Shown here: one piece after another, positions 9,801-14,642 of the stretch | Numbering within the stretch: position 1 is the stretch's first letter | Layout: each line of letters starts with the position of its first letter | Source: Hymenobacter gummosus | Lineage (GTDB): Bacteria > Bacteroidota > Bacteroidia > Cytophagales > Hymenobacteraceae | DNA length: 64,000 nt | Direction: 5' to 3' | Assembly: GCF_003970915.1 (NCBI RefSeq) | Contig: NZ_RXOF01000006.1 | Span: 124,001-188,000, forward strand | Notes under the pieces: generated by a model | What the model was told of the DNA's origin: nothing | Databases searched by the model: none | The model's input: the letters and a program-made list of their open reading frames with translations, nothing else | Position numbers and translations under genes: made by a program

Positions 9801-10483
9801 CTCACCACGTTGCCGAACACCTTGTTGTTCGAGTTGATGCCCGAGGCAGCCGTCACTGTCAGCGCCGTCGTGGCCGTAGCCAGCGAGCTGGCGCCGAAGA
9901 TGCCGATGCTGTTGGGGTTGGTCTTGTTCAGCGTCACCACGCAGTTCTTGATGACGTTGTTCTGGCAGCCGTCGGTGACGGAGGCGCGGAACATCGCGTA
10001 GCCGAACTCCGTCTGCGTGGTAGCGGTGGTGTTGGCGCTGTTTTCCGCCAGGTCGATGCCGTCGAAGGTCACGTAGTCGGAGCCGCTCAGGCGGATGATG
10101 CCGTCGAGCGTGGTGCTCGTGCCCACGCCGGCCGAAATCAGCGGGTTGGCCCCGGTGCCCGATTTCTGGAAGACAATCGGGTTGGCAGCCGTACCGGTGG
10201 CGGTGATGAGCAGGTTGGCGGCCGTTTCGGTGTAGCCCGCGGCCACGTTGAACGTCACGCCCCCGGCGCCCACGCCGGCGGTGTTCAGGTCGGTGATGGC
10301 CGCGCTCAGCGTGGCGTAGTCACCGGGAATGGCTTTGCTGCCCGTCAGCTGCGCCCAGGCGGCCGGTGTGCCGGCCAGCACCAGCAGCAGCGCTGCCAGC
10401 AGCCGGGGCCACCAGCTGTTCGGACGGGACACAGCGAACTGACGCGGCCCGGCGGGCCGTGCAGCACGTAAAGGTGTGTGCAT
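3872..10483 (-). CDS. Giant right-handed beta-helix T9SS protein (2203 aa)
   Basis: The chosen start MHTPLRAARP gives a clean signal peptide (hydrophobic LLAALLLVLAGTPAAWAQ, cleavage near residue 46). The frame is open 73 codons further upstream, but that stretch lacks family character. After the signal come two large blocks of parallel beta-helix repeats, rich in N-N-x-I/V-S and YGIY/YGLY strands. Each is closed by a DIGADE/DLGADE motif typical of choice-of-anchor Bacteroidota surface proteins. Ig-like and PKD-like modules follow, rich in T, A and G, then an Ig-like GNQWYLNNQPIPGATG segment. The last ~75 residues are a T9SS domain (LRVFPNPTPDGK, LLNAVGQVVARY, LPAGVYTLRA, RRIVRE). Likely a long surface adhesin or glycan-binding protein; no catalytic site is evident. 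Confidence 0.9.
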   Translation of the reverse strand: MHTPLRAARPAGPRQFAVSRPNSWWPRLLAALLLVLAGTPAAWAQLTGSKAIPGDYATLSAAITDLNTAGVGAGGVTFNVAAGYTETAANLLITATGTAANPIVFQKSGTGANPLISAGVGTSTTLDGIIRLSGSDYVTFDGIDLAENSANTTATTQTEFGYAMFRASVTDGCQNNVIKNCVVTLNKTNPNSIGIFGASSLATATTALTVTAASGINSNNKVFGNVVSNAATGIQFSGSSAAGFLDSGNEIGVTAGNTVGNFGSSTSNWGVGGSNQISFRITGNTINSTLNYTSATASTPVAASTVTSTLRGIYVASGTSANIDITNNTITLASGATTSQVSGIENGAGNTPAANTVNITGNTLRDFTYASGTSATTYYIYNSASPATVNISNNTISNCSATSTSSSSAIIYNNSSAATITVQNNQVSGITRAGASGTQYGYYNNGSGTGTQTLTGNVFNNITVAGSTTFYGLYSTTASGETQVRTNNTISNVTGGTGSLYGLFTSYGAAASQFNGNTVSGLASGGSVYGLYFSNSSFSGYSAYDNVVSGLSSTGTSSVVYGIYTSPTTVSLYRNKVYDLSGTGTGVAVYGIYTIGGTTITIHNNLVGDLRAPAATGLNAVTGLYFSSGTTINAYFNTVYLNASSAGATFGTSGIYFSTTPTTVDLRNNIVVNKSTAAGTGGYTAALRRASGTAGTVPANLASTTNNNLYYAGTPSATNLIYVEGTTTATNAQQTIAGYKGFVAPRETNSVSEDVAFLSTTGSAATFLHINPATATQVESGGQPISGITTDFDGDTRNATTPDLGADEGTFTPQDLSGPSIVYTALGNTPSTANRTLDVTITDPSGIATAANAPRLYYRKAGSSTYAFVNATSVSGNVYTFTFDFAAIGGVTGFDQIQYYVAAQDNSPNQNGSSSPVGGTGTNPPGTTFSGTPNSFFIQGALSGTYYVGTSTSPAPARTYATLTAAATAYNNNTLGGAVTFVLLDAAYSATTGETFPVVFTANAAASATNSLTIKPNTGVTATITGSSSASAVLQLLGTDYLTVDGSASGTSSRELTLTSTNTGGSAVVWVGSLGDAAGATNVTLKNLNVVGGSVTSTTAFGIYAAGTSLSTSGTGGDNDNLVIQNNVVSSAYQAIYARGTTTGVLDGLQVTSNQIGGSTAATTVTYRGIDVASAAGAVISLNRIVGMQTTGSISISAIELGTTVSNAAVSRNYISNLRSTSTSGYGAYGINFSSTTNVTGNEISNNMISDLITDGDGTSTTFNPFGIRLTGGTGTKVYYNSVNLAGAFTNLTTGDLSAALLVTSSSVTGLDLRNNVLANSLTGGSGTKSYALYLTSAASVGTFNYNDYYVSGANGVLGYVAADKADLAALRASTTQDANSVSGNPQFTSATDLHVTNSVDLSNSGTPVSVTVDYDGDARSATTPDIGADEFVLPPSIDLGPVALISPAAGVSCYSTTEAVTVAIRAIGGSALNFATTPATVTVVVTPPSGTAQTLTTTVNTGTLASGAVQNVTLPGTIDMSAVGAYTFAITATVQGDVNTANDVLATVTRTVTAPAAGTLATNASSFCVSGTATLTLTGSANGSIQLQQSTDNVTFTDVQGATGATFTTPLLTQTTYFRARTTCNTNVATSNVVTVTVTNPQVTGTNSPVTICSGSTATLTATAGTGATIRFYDVATGGTALATGTSFTTPALTASRQYFVEATSTFAETAGKVTPNTNGTLSAASGLIFNVTTPVVLQTVTVYSAGASGTVSIQLQNAAGTVLQTATGTVTAGTSAAPVASTITLNFSIPAGTGYKLVQGGGTNLALVRDDDTAGNNSFPYTSPSGSVSITNGTLAGYYYYFYNWQVTSDCVGTRTPIQVNVTQPATATLPAATATSCGTSGFQLGGTVGGSATGGTYTTSGTGTFAPNATTLNATYTPSAADLAAGTVTLTLTTSGPGACAPATAQVVLTLGTPATAGFSYANASYCSSAAAATPTLTAGATAGTFSSTTGLTINATTGAITPSTSTPGTYTVTNTVAATSTCPAVTATTTVTINAAPAQPTVTVAYGGPGTATLTSSSATGNQWYLNNQPIPGATGQTYAVNGVTNPGAYTVIVTGANGCASPASAQLTITKSQQPLTGTTLRVFPNPTPDGKLTLELTGYRKAVDVTLLNAVGQVVARYHLPAGQTTQAVDLTALPAGVYTLRAVTEGGTDTRRIVRE

Positions 10484-10842
10484 GAAAAGGGGGTTAGGTG
10501 GTAAAAAGAAGGAAAACTGGTTGGCCGCACTCAGGTAGAGGCACCGCGCCAGGCTTGCGCCCAGCGCGGTGGCACGGGGAAAAGCAGCGGTCAGCCAGCT
10601 TGGTAAAGCACTGTAAAAGAAAGCCTCAGCGCCGTGGGTGCGGGAGCCGAAAATTTCTCTGAAAACTACAAAATGCTTTTTGATTCTACTATTATCTGGC
10701 AATATTCACTGCTTATGAATCGACCCTGCCGCCCGCTTCCCCGGCCGTTGGGGTTTATTCCTCGACCAGCGCCGCGCCGCCTCACCCTATTATGCCCTGC
10801 CCCGGGCACCCACGGCGGCCATTTTGGCACTACTTTTACCGT
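10484..10842. other. Divergent intergenic region
   Basis: 359 bp between the start of the giant minus-strand T9SS gene and the plus-strand exosortase. It must hold both promoters. No exact TAnnTTTG element was found. AT-rich tracts at about 10660-10710 are the most promoter-like part. No supportable gene is seen. Confidence 0.5.
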
Positions 10843-11364
10843 ATGCAAGCCTACGCTACCCATCCCCGGCACCTGCGCCGCTTTCTGCTGACGGCGGCCG
10901 GGCTCTACCTGCTCTGGTTTTTCCTCTACGAGCTGTGGCTGCGCCCCCTCGGCCGCCTCGACGAAGTGCTGTCGCTCAACATTGCCCAGGTCAGCGCCGC
11001 GGCCCTGCGGCTCATCGGGCTGGTAGGCTCGGCGGCCGAGCGCACCGTGTCGGTCAACGGGCAGCGCGCCGTCATCGTGGGCGACGCCTGCAACGGACTG
11101 GTGCTCTACGCCCTGTTTGCGGGCTTCGTGCTGGCGTTTCCGGGCGGCGGCTGGCGGCGCAAGCTGCCCTTCATTGCGGCGGGCCTGCTGGTCATTTACG
11201 GGCTGAACATCGTGCGCGTCGGCGCCCTGGCCCTCAACCACCTGTACTCCCACAGCACGGTCGACTTCAACCACCACTACACGTTTACGTTCGTGGTGTA
11301 CGGCTGCATCTTCCTGCTCTGGATGCTGTGGGTGCGCCGCTACGCTACCCAGCCCGATGCCTGA
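10843..11364 (+). CDS. Exosortase/archaeosortase family protein (XrtX-like)
   Basis: A 173-residue polytopic membrane protein. The start MQAYATHPRH is preferred over an ATG 51 bp upstream, which adds a non-hydrophobic leader. The catalytic triad of exosortases is visible: Cys83 in GDACNGLVLYALF, Arg125 in LNIVRVGALALNHLYS, and His144 or His145 in DFNHHYTFTFVVYG. Transmembrane segments surround these at about 14-32, 86-100, 109-130 and 147-163. Exosortases are transpeptidases of the inner membrane that cleave C-terminal sorting tails and attach the substrate to an extracytoplasmic partner. The length and the following membrane gene recall the compact Bacteroidota exosortase X group; the exact subfamily is inferred. 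The PID-CTERM protein at 2172 is a probable substrate. Confidence 0.88.
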   Translation: MQAYATHPRHLRRFLLTAAGLYLLWFFLYELWLRPLGRLDEVLSLNIAQVSAAALRLIGLVGSAAERTVSVNGQRAVIVGDACNGLVLYALFAGFVLAFPGGGWRRKLPFIAAGLLVIYGLNIVRVGALALNHLYSHSTVDFNHHYTFTFVVYGCIFLLWMLWVRRYATQPDA

Positions 11365-11869
11365 GCCCGCCGCTGCCGCCCCCGCGGCCCTTACCTGGCC
11401 CCGCCTGCTGCTGGCCGCCCTGCTGCTGCTGCTGCTTTTCTGGGTCGGCACCTACGACGAGCCGGTCTTCGCCTGGCTTAGCGCTGCCTGGCAGCGCCTG
11501 CTCGCCGCCCTCGGCCTCGATGGGCTGGCGGCCCGCCTGCAACAGGGCACCAGCGGCCTCGTCACCAAGCGCAGCCTGCCCACCGTTATTACCTACAGCC
11601 TGGCTTATACCGGCGTCTGCCTGCTCATTATCGGCCTGCTGGTGCCCCGCCGCGCGTTGCGCACGGCTTTTTGGCTGTACGGCGGCGTCTTCGCGGCCAG
11701 CGCCGTGCTGGTACTTGTCGGCAAGGCTGCGGGCGATGTGGCCTGGCTTTATAAGCTGGGCCGCCAGCTCATCGACTTTATCGTGTCGCCGCTGCCGGTG
11801 GCAGCCCTGGTACCGCTGCTCCGCTGGTACTACGCGGGCGCCCAATCAACTTCTCAAGCCCATCAATAG
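11357..11869 (+). CDS. Exosortase-associated membrane protein
   Basis: A 170-residue membrane protein whose start overlaps the exosortase stop by 8 bp, so the two are translationally coupled. A leucine-rich segment (RLLLAALLLLLLFWVGTY, residues 15-32) is followed by an amphipathic region. Two more hydrophobic helices lie at about 77-97 (TYSLAYTGVCLLIIGLLV) and 103-122, and there is a final C-terminal hydrophobic stretch. No catalytic motif is seen. Bacteroidota exosortase genes are often followed by a small dedicated membrane protein of this kind. Such a protein may help present or accept the substrate, but its function has not been established as far as I know. Confidence 0.7.
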   Translation: MPEPAAAAPAALTWPRLLLAALLLLLLFWVGTYDEPVFAWLSAAWQRLLAALGLDGLAARLQQGTSGLVTKRSLPTVITYSLAYTGVCLLIIGLLVPRRALRTAFWLYGGVFAASAVLVLVGKAAGDVAWLYKLGRQLIDFIVSPLPVAALVPLLRWYYAGAQSTSQAHQ

Positions 11870-11893
11870 ACTTGTTCCAATAAATTTTTTAAC

Positions 11894-11919
11894 AAAAAGG
11901 CCATTGACTTGGCCTTTTT
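11894..11919 (+). terminator. Rho-independent terminator of the exosortase operon
   Basis: A 9-bp perfect stem AAAAAGGCC / GGCCTTTTT with an 8-nt loop and a run of seven T, 25 bp after the stop codon of the associated membrane protein. Confidence 0.9.
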
Positions 11920-12082
11920 TTATGCTTACTTAAGTCTGGCAATTGCACATTGGCTCTTTTATAGGGCAACAGAGTGGTTAGGCAGCCGGGGCTTTTCACC
12001 CCGGAGCGGGTAGATAATGCCCTTGAAGGATGGCCCGCTGGGCTCGTGCAGCACCGTTTACACATTTCCCTCCCCCAACTCC

Positions 12083-13711
12083 ATGCATTCCCGTTTTTGG
12101 TACACGCTCTGGCTGCTGGTCGGCCTGCGCGGCCTGGCTGTGGCCGCTACGCCGCAGTGGCAGTGGGCCGCCGCCCTCAGCGTCCGCCCCGACGCTATTG
12201 CCACCGACGCGCTGGGCAATAGTTACGTCATCGGCGGCTTTCAAGGCACCGTTCAGCTCGGCTCCACCCAGCTGGTCAGCCACACGCTCTACCCCGGCGA
12301 CACCGACGCCTTCATTGCCAAATTCGCCCCCAACGGCACGTTGCGCTGGGCCACTTACTTCGGCGGCGCCTGGGCCAGCGTGCGGCCCCGCGCCATTGCC
12401 CTCGACGGGGCCGGCAACTGCTATTTCACCGGCACGGTGCGCGGCACCGTGGGCTACGGCAACGGGCAGACGCTGGCCGGCGTGCAGCAGTGGCCGGGGC
12501 TGCTGGTAGGCCGCTGCAGCCCCAACGGCCAGATCAGCTGGCTGCGCCGCGACGGTAGCACGGACTACGCCAGCCTGGGCGGCAGCAGCATCGTCGCCGA
12601 TAAGCAGGGCAACTGCTACGTGGTCGGGGCCGTCACCACGCCCCTGGCGGCGGGCGTCCCGACTAGCAATCCGCTGCGGTACCAGTTTTTCCTGGCCAGC
12701 TACTCGGGGCAGGGCGGCTTGCGCTGGGCCAACATTGGTCAGAGCCCGACTATGTTCAACGGCGGCCAGGGCATTACCCTCGACAAGCAAGGCTACTGCT
12801 ACGCCTCGGGCTACTACACCGGTAGCCTGGCGCTGGCCGGCAGCACCCTGAGCGGGCCCGGCACCATGGGCTTCGTGGGCCGGTTCCGCCAGCAGGATGG
12901 TGGCCTGCAGTGGCTACAGGATTTGGGCAGCAGCGTGGGCTACCTCAGCACCCTCACCGCCGACGACCAGGGCCTGCTGCTGGCCGGTAGCTACCAGGGC
13001 CATACCAGCTTCCGGGGCAAAGCCCTCGGCGCTACCGGCGGTCAGGATGCTTTTCTGGCCCGCTTCACGCCTGCTGGCGCAGTCAGCTGGGCCCGCTCCT
13101 TGCCCGCCACCCCCGGCGACGATTCTCCCACCGCTGTGCGCTGCGACGCCGCGGGCACCAGCTACGTGCTGCTCAACAACGCCGACGCCAACCGCGGCAG
13201 TGGCTTGGCCGTGGTGAATAATCTAACCTTGGCTACTATCAGTGCAGGCGGCACGCCCGGCTGGGCTACCACCGTCGCAGGCAACGCGCTGGTCACCGGT
13301 ACCGGCGGTACCCTCGACGCCCAGTTCCGCCTCTACGTCACGGGCGCTTACGATGGCAGCTGCCAGTTTGGCCCCCACACGCTCCCAGCGGCGGCCGGCA
13401 GCGGCTTTCTGGCCTGCTACTTCGGTGGCTACCCCGGCGACGGGCGCCCCGCCTCTTCGGCGGCCATAGCCTCCGCCGGCATTTTTCCCAACCCCGTGGT
13501 TTCCGGCCAATGCACTGTGTATTATTCCGAAGCCAATTCTACGCAACCCGTCCAGCTCAGCCTGCTTGATGGCCTGGGCCGCCTCGTTCATCAGCAGACC
13601 CTGACCACGCCGGAAACGCGCCTGAGTACTCAGGCGCTACCCGCCGGCCGCTACACCCTGCGCCTCACCGGCCCGCACAGCAGCAGCTACCCGCTGATTG
13701 TAGCCCCTTAA
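12083..13711 (+). CDS. SBBP/beta-propeller T9SS protein
   Basis: A 542-residue secreted protein. The start MHSRFWYTLW gives a signal peptide (residues 1-21); the frame extends 22 codons upstream without signal-like features. The body consists of repeated blades with the pattern D..GN.Y..G.F.G......G (for example DALGNSYVIGGFQG, DGAGNCYFTGTVRG, DKQGNCYVVGAV and DKQGYCYASGYYTG). This pattern is typical of SBBP or NHL-like beta-propeller repeats. FIAKFAPNGTLRWA-like strands alternate with them. The C-terminal ~75 residues are a T9SS domain (AGIFPNPVVSGQ, LLDGLGRLVHQ, LPAGRYTLRLTG). Probably surface-exposed; no enzyme active site was found. A strong terminator follows. Confidence 0.87.
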   Translation: MHSRFWYTLWLLVGLRGLAVAATPQWQWAAALSVRPDAIATDALGNSYVIGGFQGTVQLGSTQLVSHTLYPGDTDAFIAKFAPNGTLRWATYFGGAWASVRPRAIALDGAGNCYFTGTVRGTVGYGNGQTLAGVQQWPGLLVGRCSPNGQISWLRRDGSTDYASLGGSSIVADKQGNCYVVGAVTTPLAAGVPTSNPLRYQFFLASYSGQGGLRWANIGQSPTMFNGGQGITLDKQGYCYASGYYTGSLALAGSTLSGPGTMGFVGRFRQQDGGLQWLQDLGSSVGYLSTLTADDQGLLLAGSYQGHTSFRGKALGATGGQDAFLARFTPAGAVSWARSLPATPGDDSPTAVRCDAAGTSYVLLNNADANRGSGLAVVNNLTLATISAGGTPGWATTVAGNALVTGTGGTLDAQFRLYVTGAYDGSCQFGPHTLPAAAGSGFLACYFGGYPGDGRPASSAAIASAGIFPNPVVSGQCTVYYSEANSTQPVQLSLLDGLGRLVHQQTLTTPETRLSTQALPAGRYTLRLTGPHSSSYPLIVAP

Positions 13712-13715
13712 AACC

Positions 13716-13750
13716 GCAAGCGGCCGTCCCGCAGTGGAACGGCCGCTTGC
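13716..13750. terminator. Bidirectional terminator shared with tRNA-Leu
   Basis: A perfect 12-bp stem (GCAAGCGGCCGT at 13716-13727 with ACGGCCGCTTGC at 13739-13750). It lies 4 bp after the plus-strand T9SS gene and 6 bp beyond the 3' end of the minus-strand tRNA-Leu, so it can serve both. Confidence 0.8.
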
Positions 13751-13756
13751 TTTGCG

Positions 13757-13837
13757 TACCAGAGACGGGACTCGAACCCGTACGCCCAAGGGCAAGGGAT
13801 TTTAAGTCCCTCGTGGCTACCATTACACCACTCTGGC
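13757..13837 (-). tRNA. tRNA-Leu (anticodon UAA)
   Basis: The minus strand reads as a complete class II tRNA. The acceptor stem is GCCAGAG/CTCTGGT (first pair G-U), and the D-arm holds the AATGGTAG loop. The anticodon stem AGGGA/TCCCT encloses loop CTTAAAA, giving anticodon TAA. A long variable arm (TGCCCTTGGGCG) and a T-arm with GGTTCGAGTCC follow. The long variable arm and the anticodon agree on leucine. CCA is not encoded. A possible promoter core (TTACTTTG, one base off the Bacteroidota -7 consensus) lies about 58 bp upstream. Confidence 0.93.
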
Positions 13838-14037
13838 TCAACTGTTTGGCTTGTTTTTCCGTCGACAGCTCCCGGCTAAGCCCAGGCAGTAAGGACAAAG
13901 TAACTGCAAATTTTCGATTCAGTGGCCGTTGTTTACCCCGATTCGGTAACGCAATTCCACCGGTATCGGCTGCGTTTGCCCTTCATCCAGCCCACACGTA
14001 GCGCAACGAACAGACTCCCCGAATACATAGCCTAAAA

Positions 14038-14077
14038 ACAAAAACAGGACGCTGCCGGGGCAACGTCCTGTTTTTGT
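14038..14077. terminator. Terminator after tRNA-Gly copy 1
   Basis: A perfect 14-bp stem (14038-14051 with 14064-14077). A/T runs on both flanks place a U-tract after the minus-strand tRNA-Gly located 2 bp away. It is the counterpart of the hairpin after the second tRNA-Gly copy. Confidence 0.85.
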
Positions 14078-14078
14078 T

Positions 14079-14154
14079 TGGAGCGGGAGACGAGGTTCGA
14101 ACTCGCGACCTCGACCTTGGCAAGGTCGCGCTCTACCAACTGAGCTACTCTCGC
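14079..14154 (-). tRNA. tRNA-Gly (anticodon GCC), copy 1
   Basis: The minus strand folds as a standard tRNA with encoded CCA: acceptor GCGAGAG/CTCCCGC, D-arm AGCTCAGTTGGTAGAGC, anticodon stem CGACC/GGTCG around TTGCCAA (anticodon GCC), T-arm with GTTCGAACC. The fourth acceptor pair is A-C rather than a Watson-Crick pair, and the same mismatch is present in the second copy. Discriminator base U. Confidence 0.95.
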
Positions 14155-14188
14155 TTGAGGTCTTTCGCCGTAGCGGCGATTGATGGCA

Positions 14189-14220
14189 CAAAGGTACAAC
14201 AATGAATTTCTACTTGTCAA
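14189..14220 (-). promoter_or_regulatory. Promoter of tRNA-Gly copy 1
   Basis: On the minus strand TTGAC (14216-14220) is followed about 20 nt later by TACCTTTG (14189-14196). This matches the Bacteroidota TTG / TAnnTTTG promoter. The -7 element lies 34 bp upstream of the tRNA. Confidence 0.75.
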
Positions 14221-14277
14221 GAGCCGCGCTGAAAAAAAAATTACGCAGGCGCTCTTGGGGCTGATTTTCAGCAATAA

Positions 14278-14307
14278 AAAAAGACACTACCGGGGCAGTG
14301 TCTTTTT
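14278..14307. terminator. Terminator after tRNA-Gly copy 2
   Basis: An 11-bp perfect stem AAAAAGACACT / AGTGTCTTTTT (14278-14288, 14297-14307) lies 2 bp past the encoded CCA of the second tRNA-Gly. The flanking A-run becomes a U-tract on the minus strand. Confidence 0.87.
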
Positions 14308-14309
14308 CT

Positions 14310-14385
14310 TGGAGCGGGAGACGAGGTTCGAACTCGCGACCTCGACCTTGGCAAGGTCGCGCTCTACCAACTGAGCTACTCTCGC
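14310..14385 (-). tRNA. tRNA-Gly (anticodon GCC), copy 2
   Basis: Identical in sequence to the copy at 14079-14154, including the A-C mismatch in the acceptor stem and the encoded CCA. Each copy has its own promoter and its own terminator, so they are separate transcription units. The flanking sequence up to the -7 element is also nearly identical between copies, which indicates a recent local duplication. Confidence 0.95.
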
Positions 14386-14419
14386 TTGAGGTCTTTCGCC
14401 ATGGCGGCGATTGATGGCA

Positions 14420-14449
14420 CAAAGGTATACTATGTTACGCCTATGTCAA
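14420..14449 (-). promoter_or_regulatory. Promoter of tRNA-Gly copy 2
   Basis: Minus strand: TTGAC (14445-14449) then TACCTTTG (14420-14427), about 19 nt after the TTG. Same layout as copy 1; the spacer sequence differs, while the -7 region and downstream leader are conserved. Confidence 0.75.
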
Positions 14450-14509
14450 GAGCTTGTTCTAAAATCCGCGGATTAAAAACCGCTTTGGCTTCATTTTCAG
14501 GCACTTTTT

Positions 14510-14640
14510 TTCATCAATACCAGCGGTGATGATTCGCTGATAAGGCTGCCACCGAGCCGGAAGCTTGTCCGGCGACTCGCAACCCGGCAATTTCAGCCAC
14601 AGCCAACTGGGGCTGTCAACGAATCATCACCTTCATCAAT
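14510..14640. repeat. Palindromic, MITE-like or structured element beside mutS
   Basis: A 12-bp inverted repeat (GGTGATGATTCG at 14525-14536, CGAATCATCACC at 14620-14631) encloses ~83 bp with at least two further hairpins. One is ACAGCC/GGCTGT (14599-14616); the other is built from a CCGGA/TCCGG stem around 14557-14574. The 9-bp sequence TTCATCAAT occurs on both sides (14510-14518 and 14632-14640). The right copy directly abuts the inverted repeat and the left lies 6 bp away. This fits either a tiny transposed element with target duplication or a structured 3' region of the mutS transcript. Confidence 0.5.
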
Positions 14641-14642
14641 GG

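Noticed and set aside
3854-10471. A 2205-codon open frame antisense to the giant T9SS gene
   Set aside because: It mirrors the coding strand's codon bias (GC-rich third positions leave the opposite frame open). Its translation is low-complexity R/G/V/H-rich with no domain. The antisense frames of mutS (14565-17414) and of the M36 gene (17826-21152) are rejected for the same reason.
11960-12082. Promoter with a perfect TAnnTTTG box upstream of the SBBP gene
   Set aside because: No exact match was found there, so none was annotated.
14525-14631. A further tRNA or tmRNA
   Set aside because: There is no anticodon arm or T-loop, and the hairpins do not match a cloverleaf.
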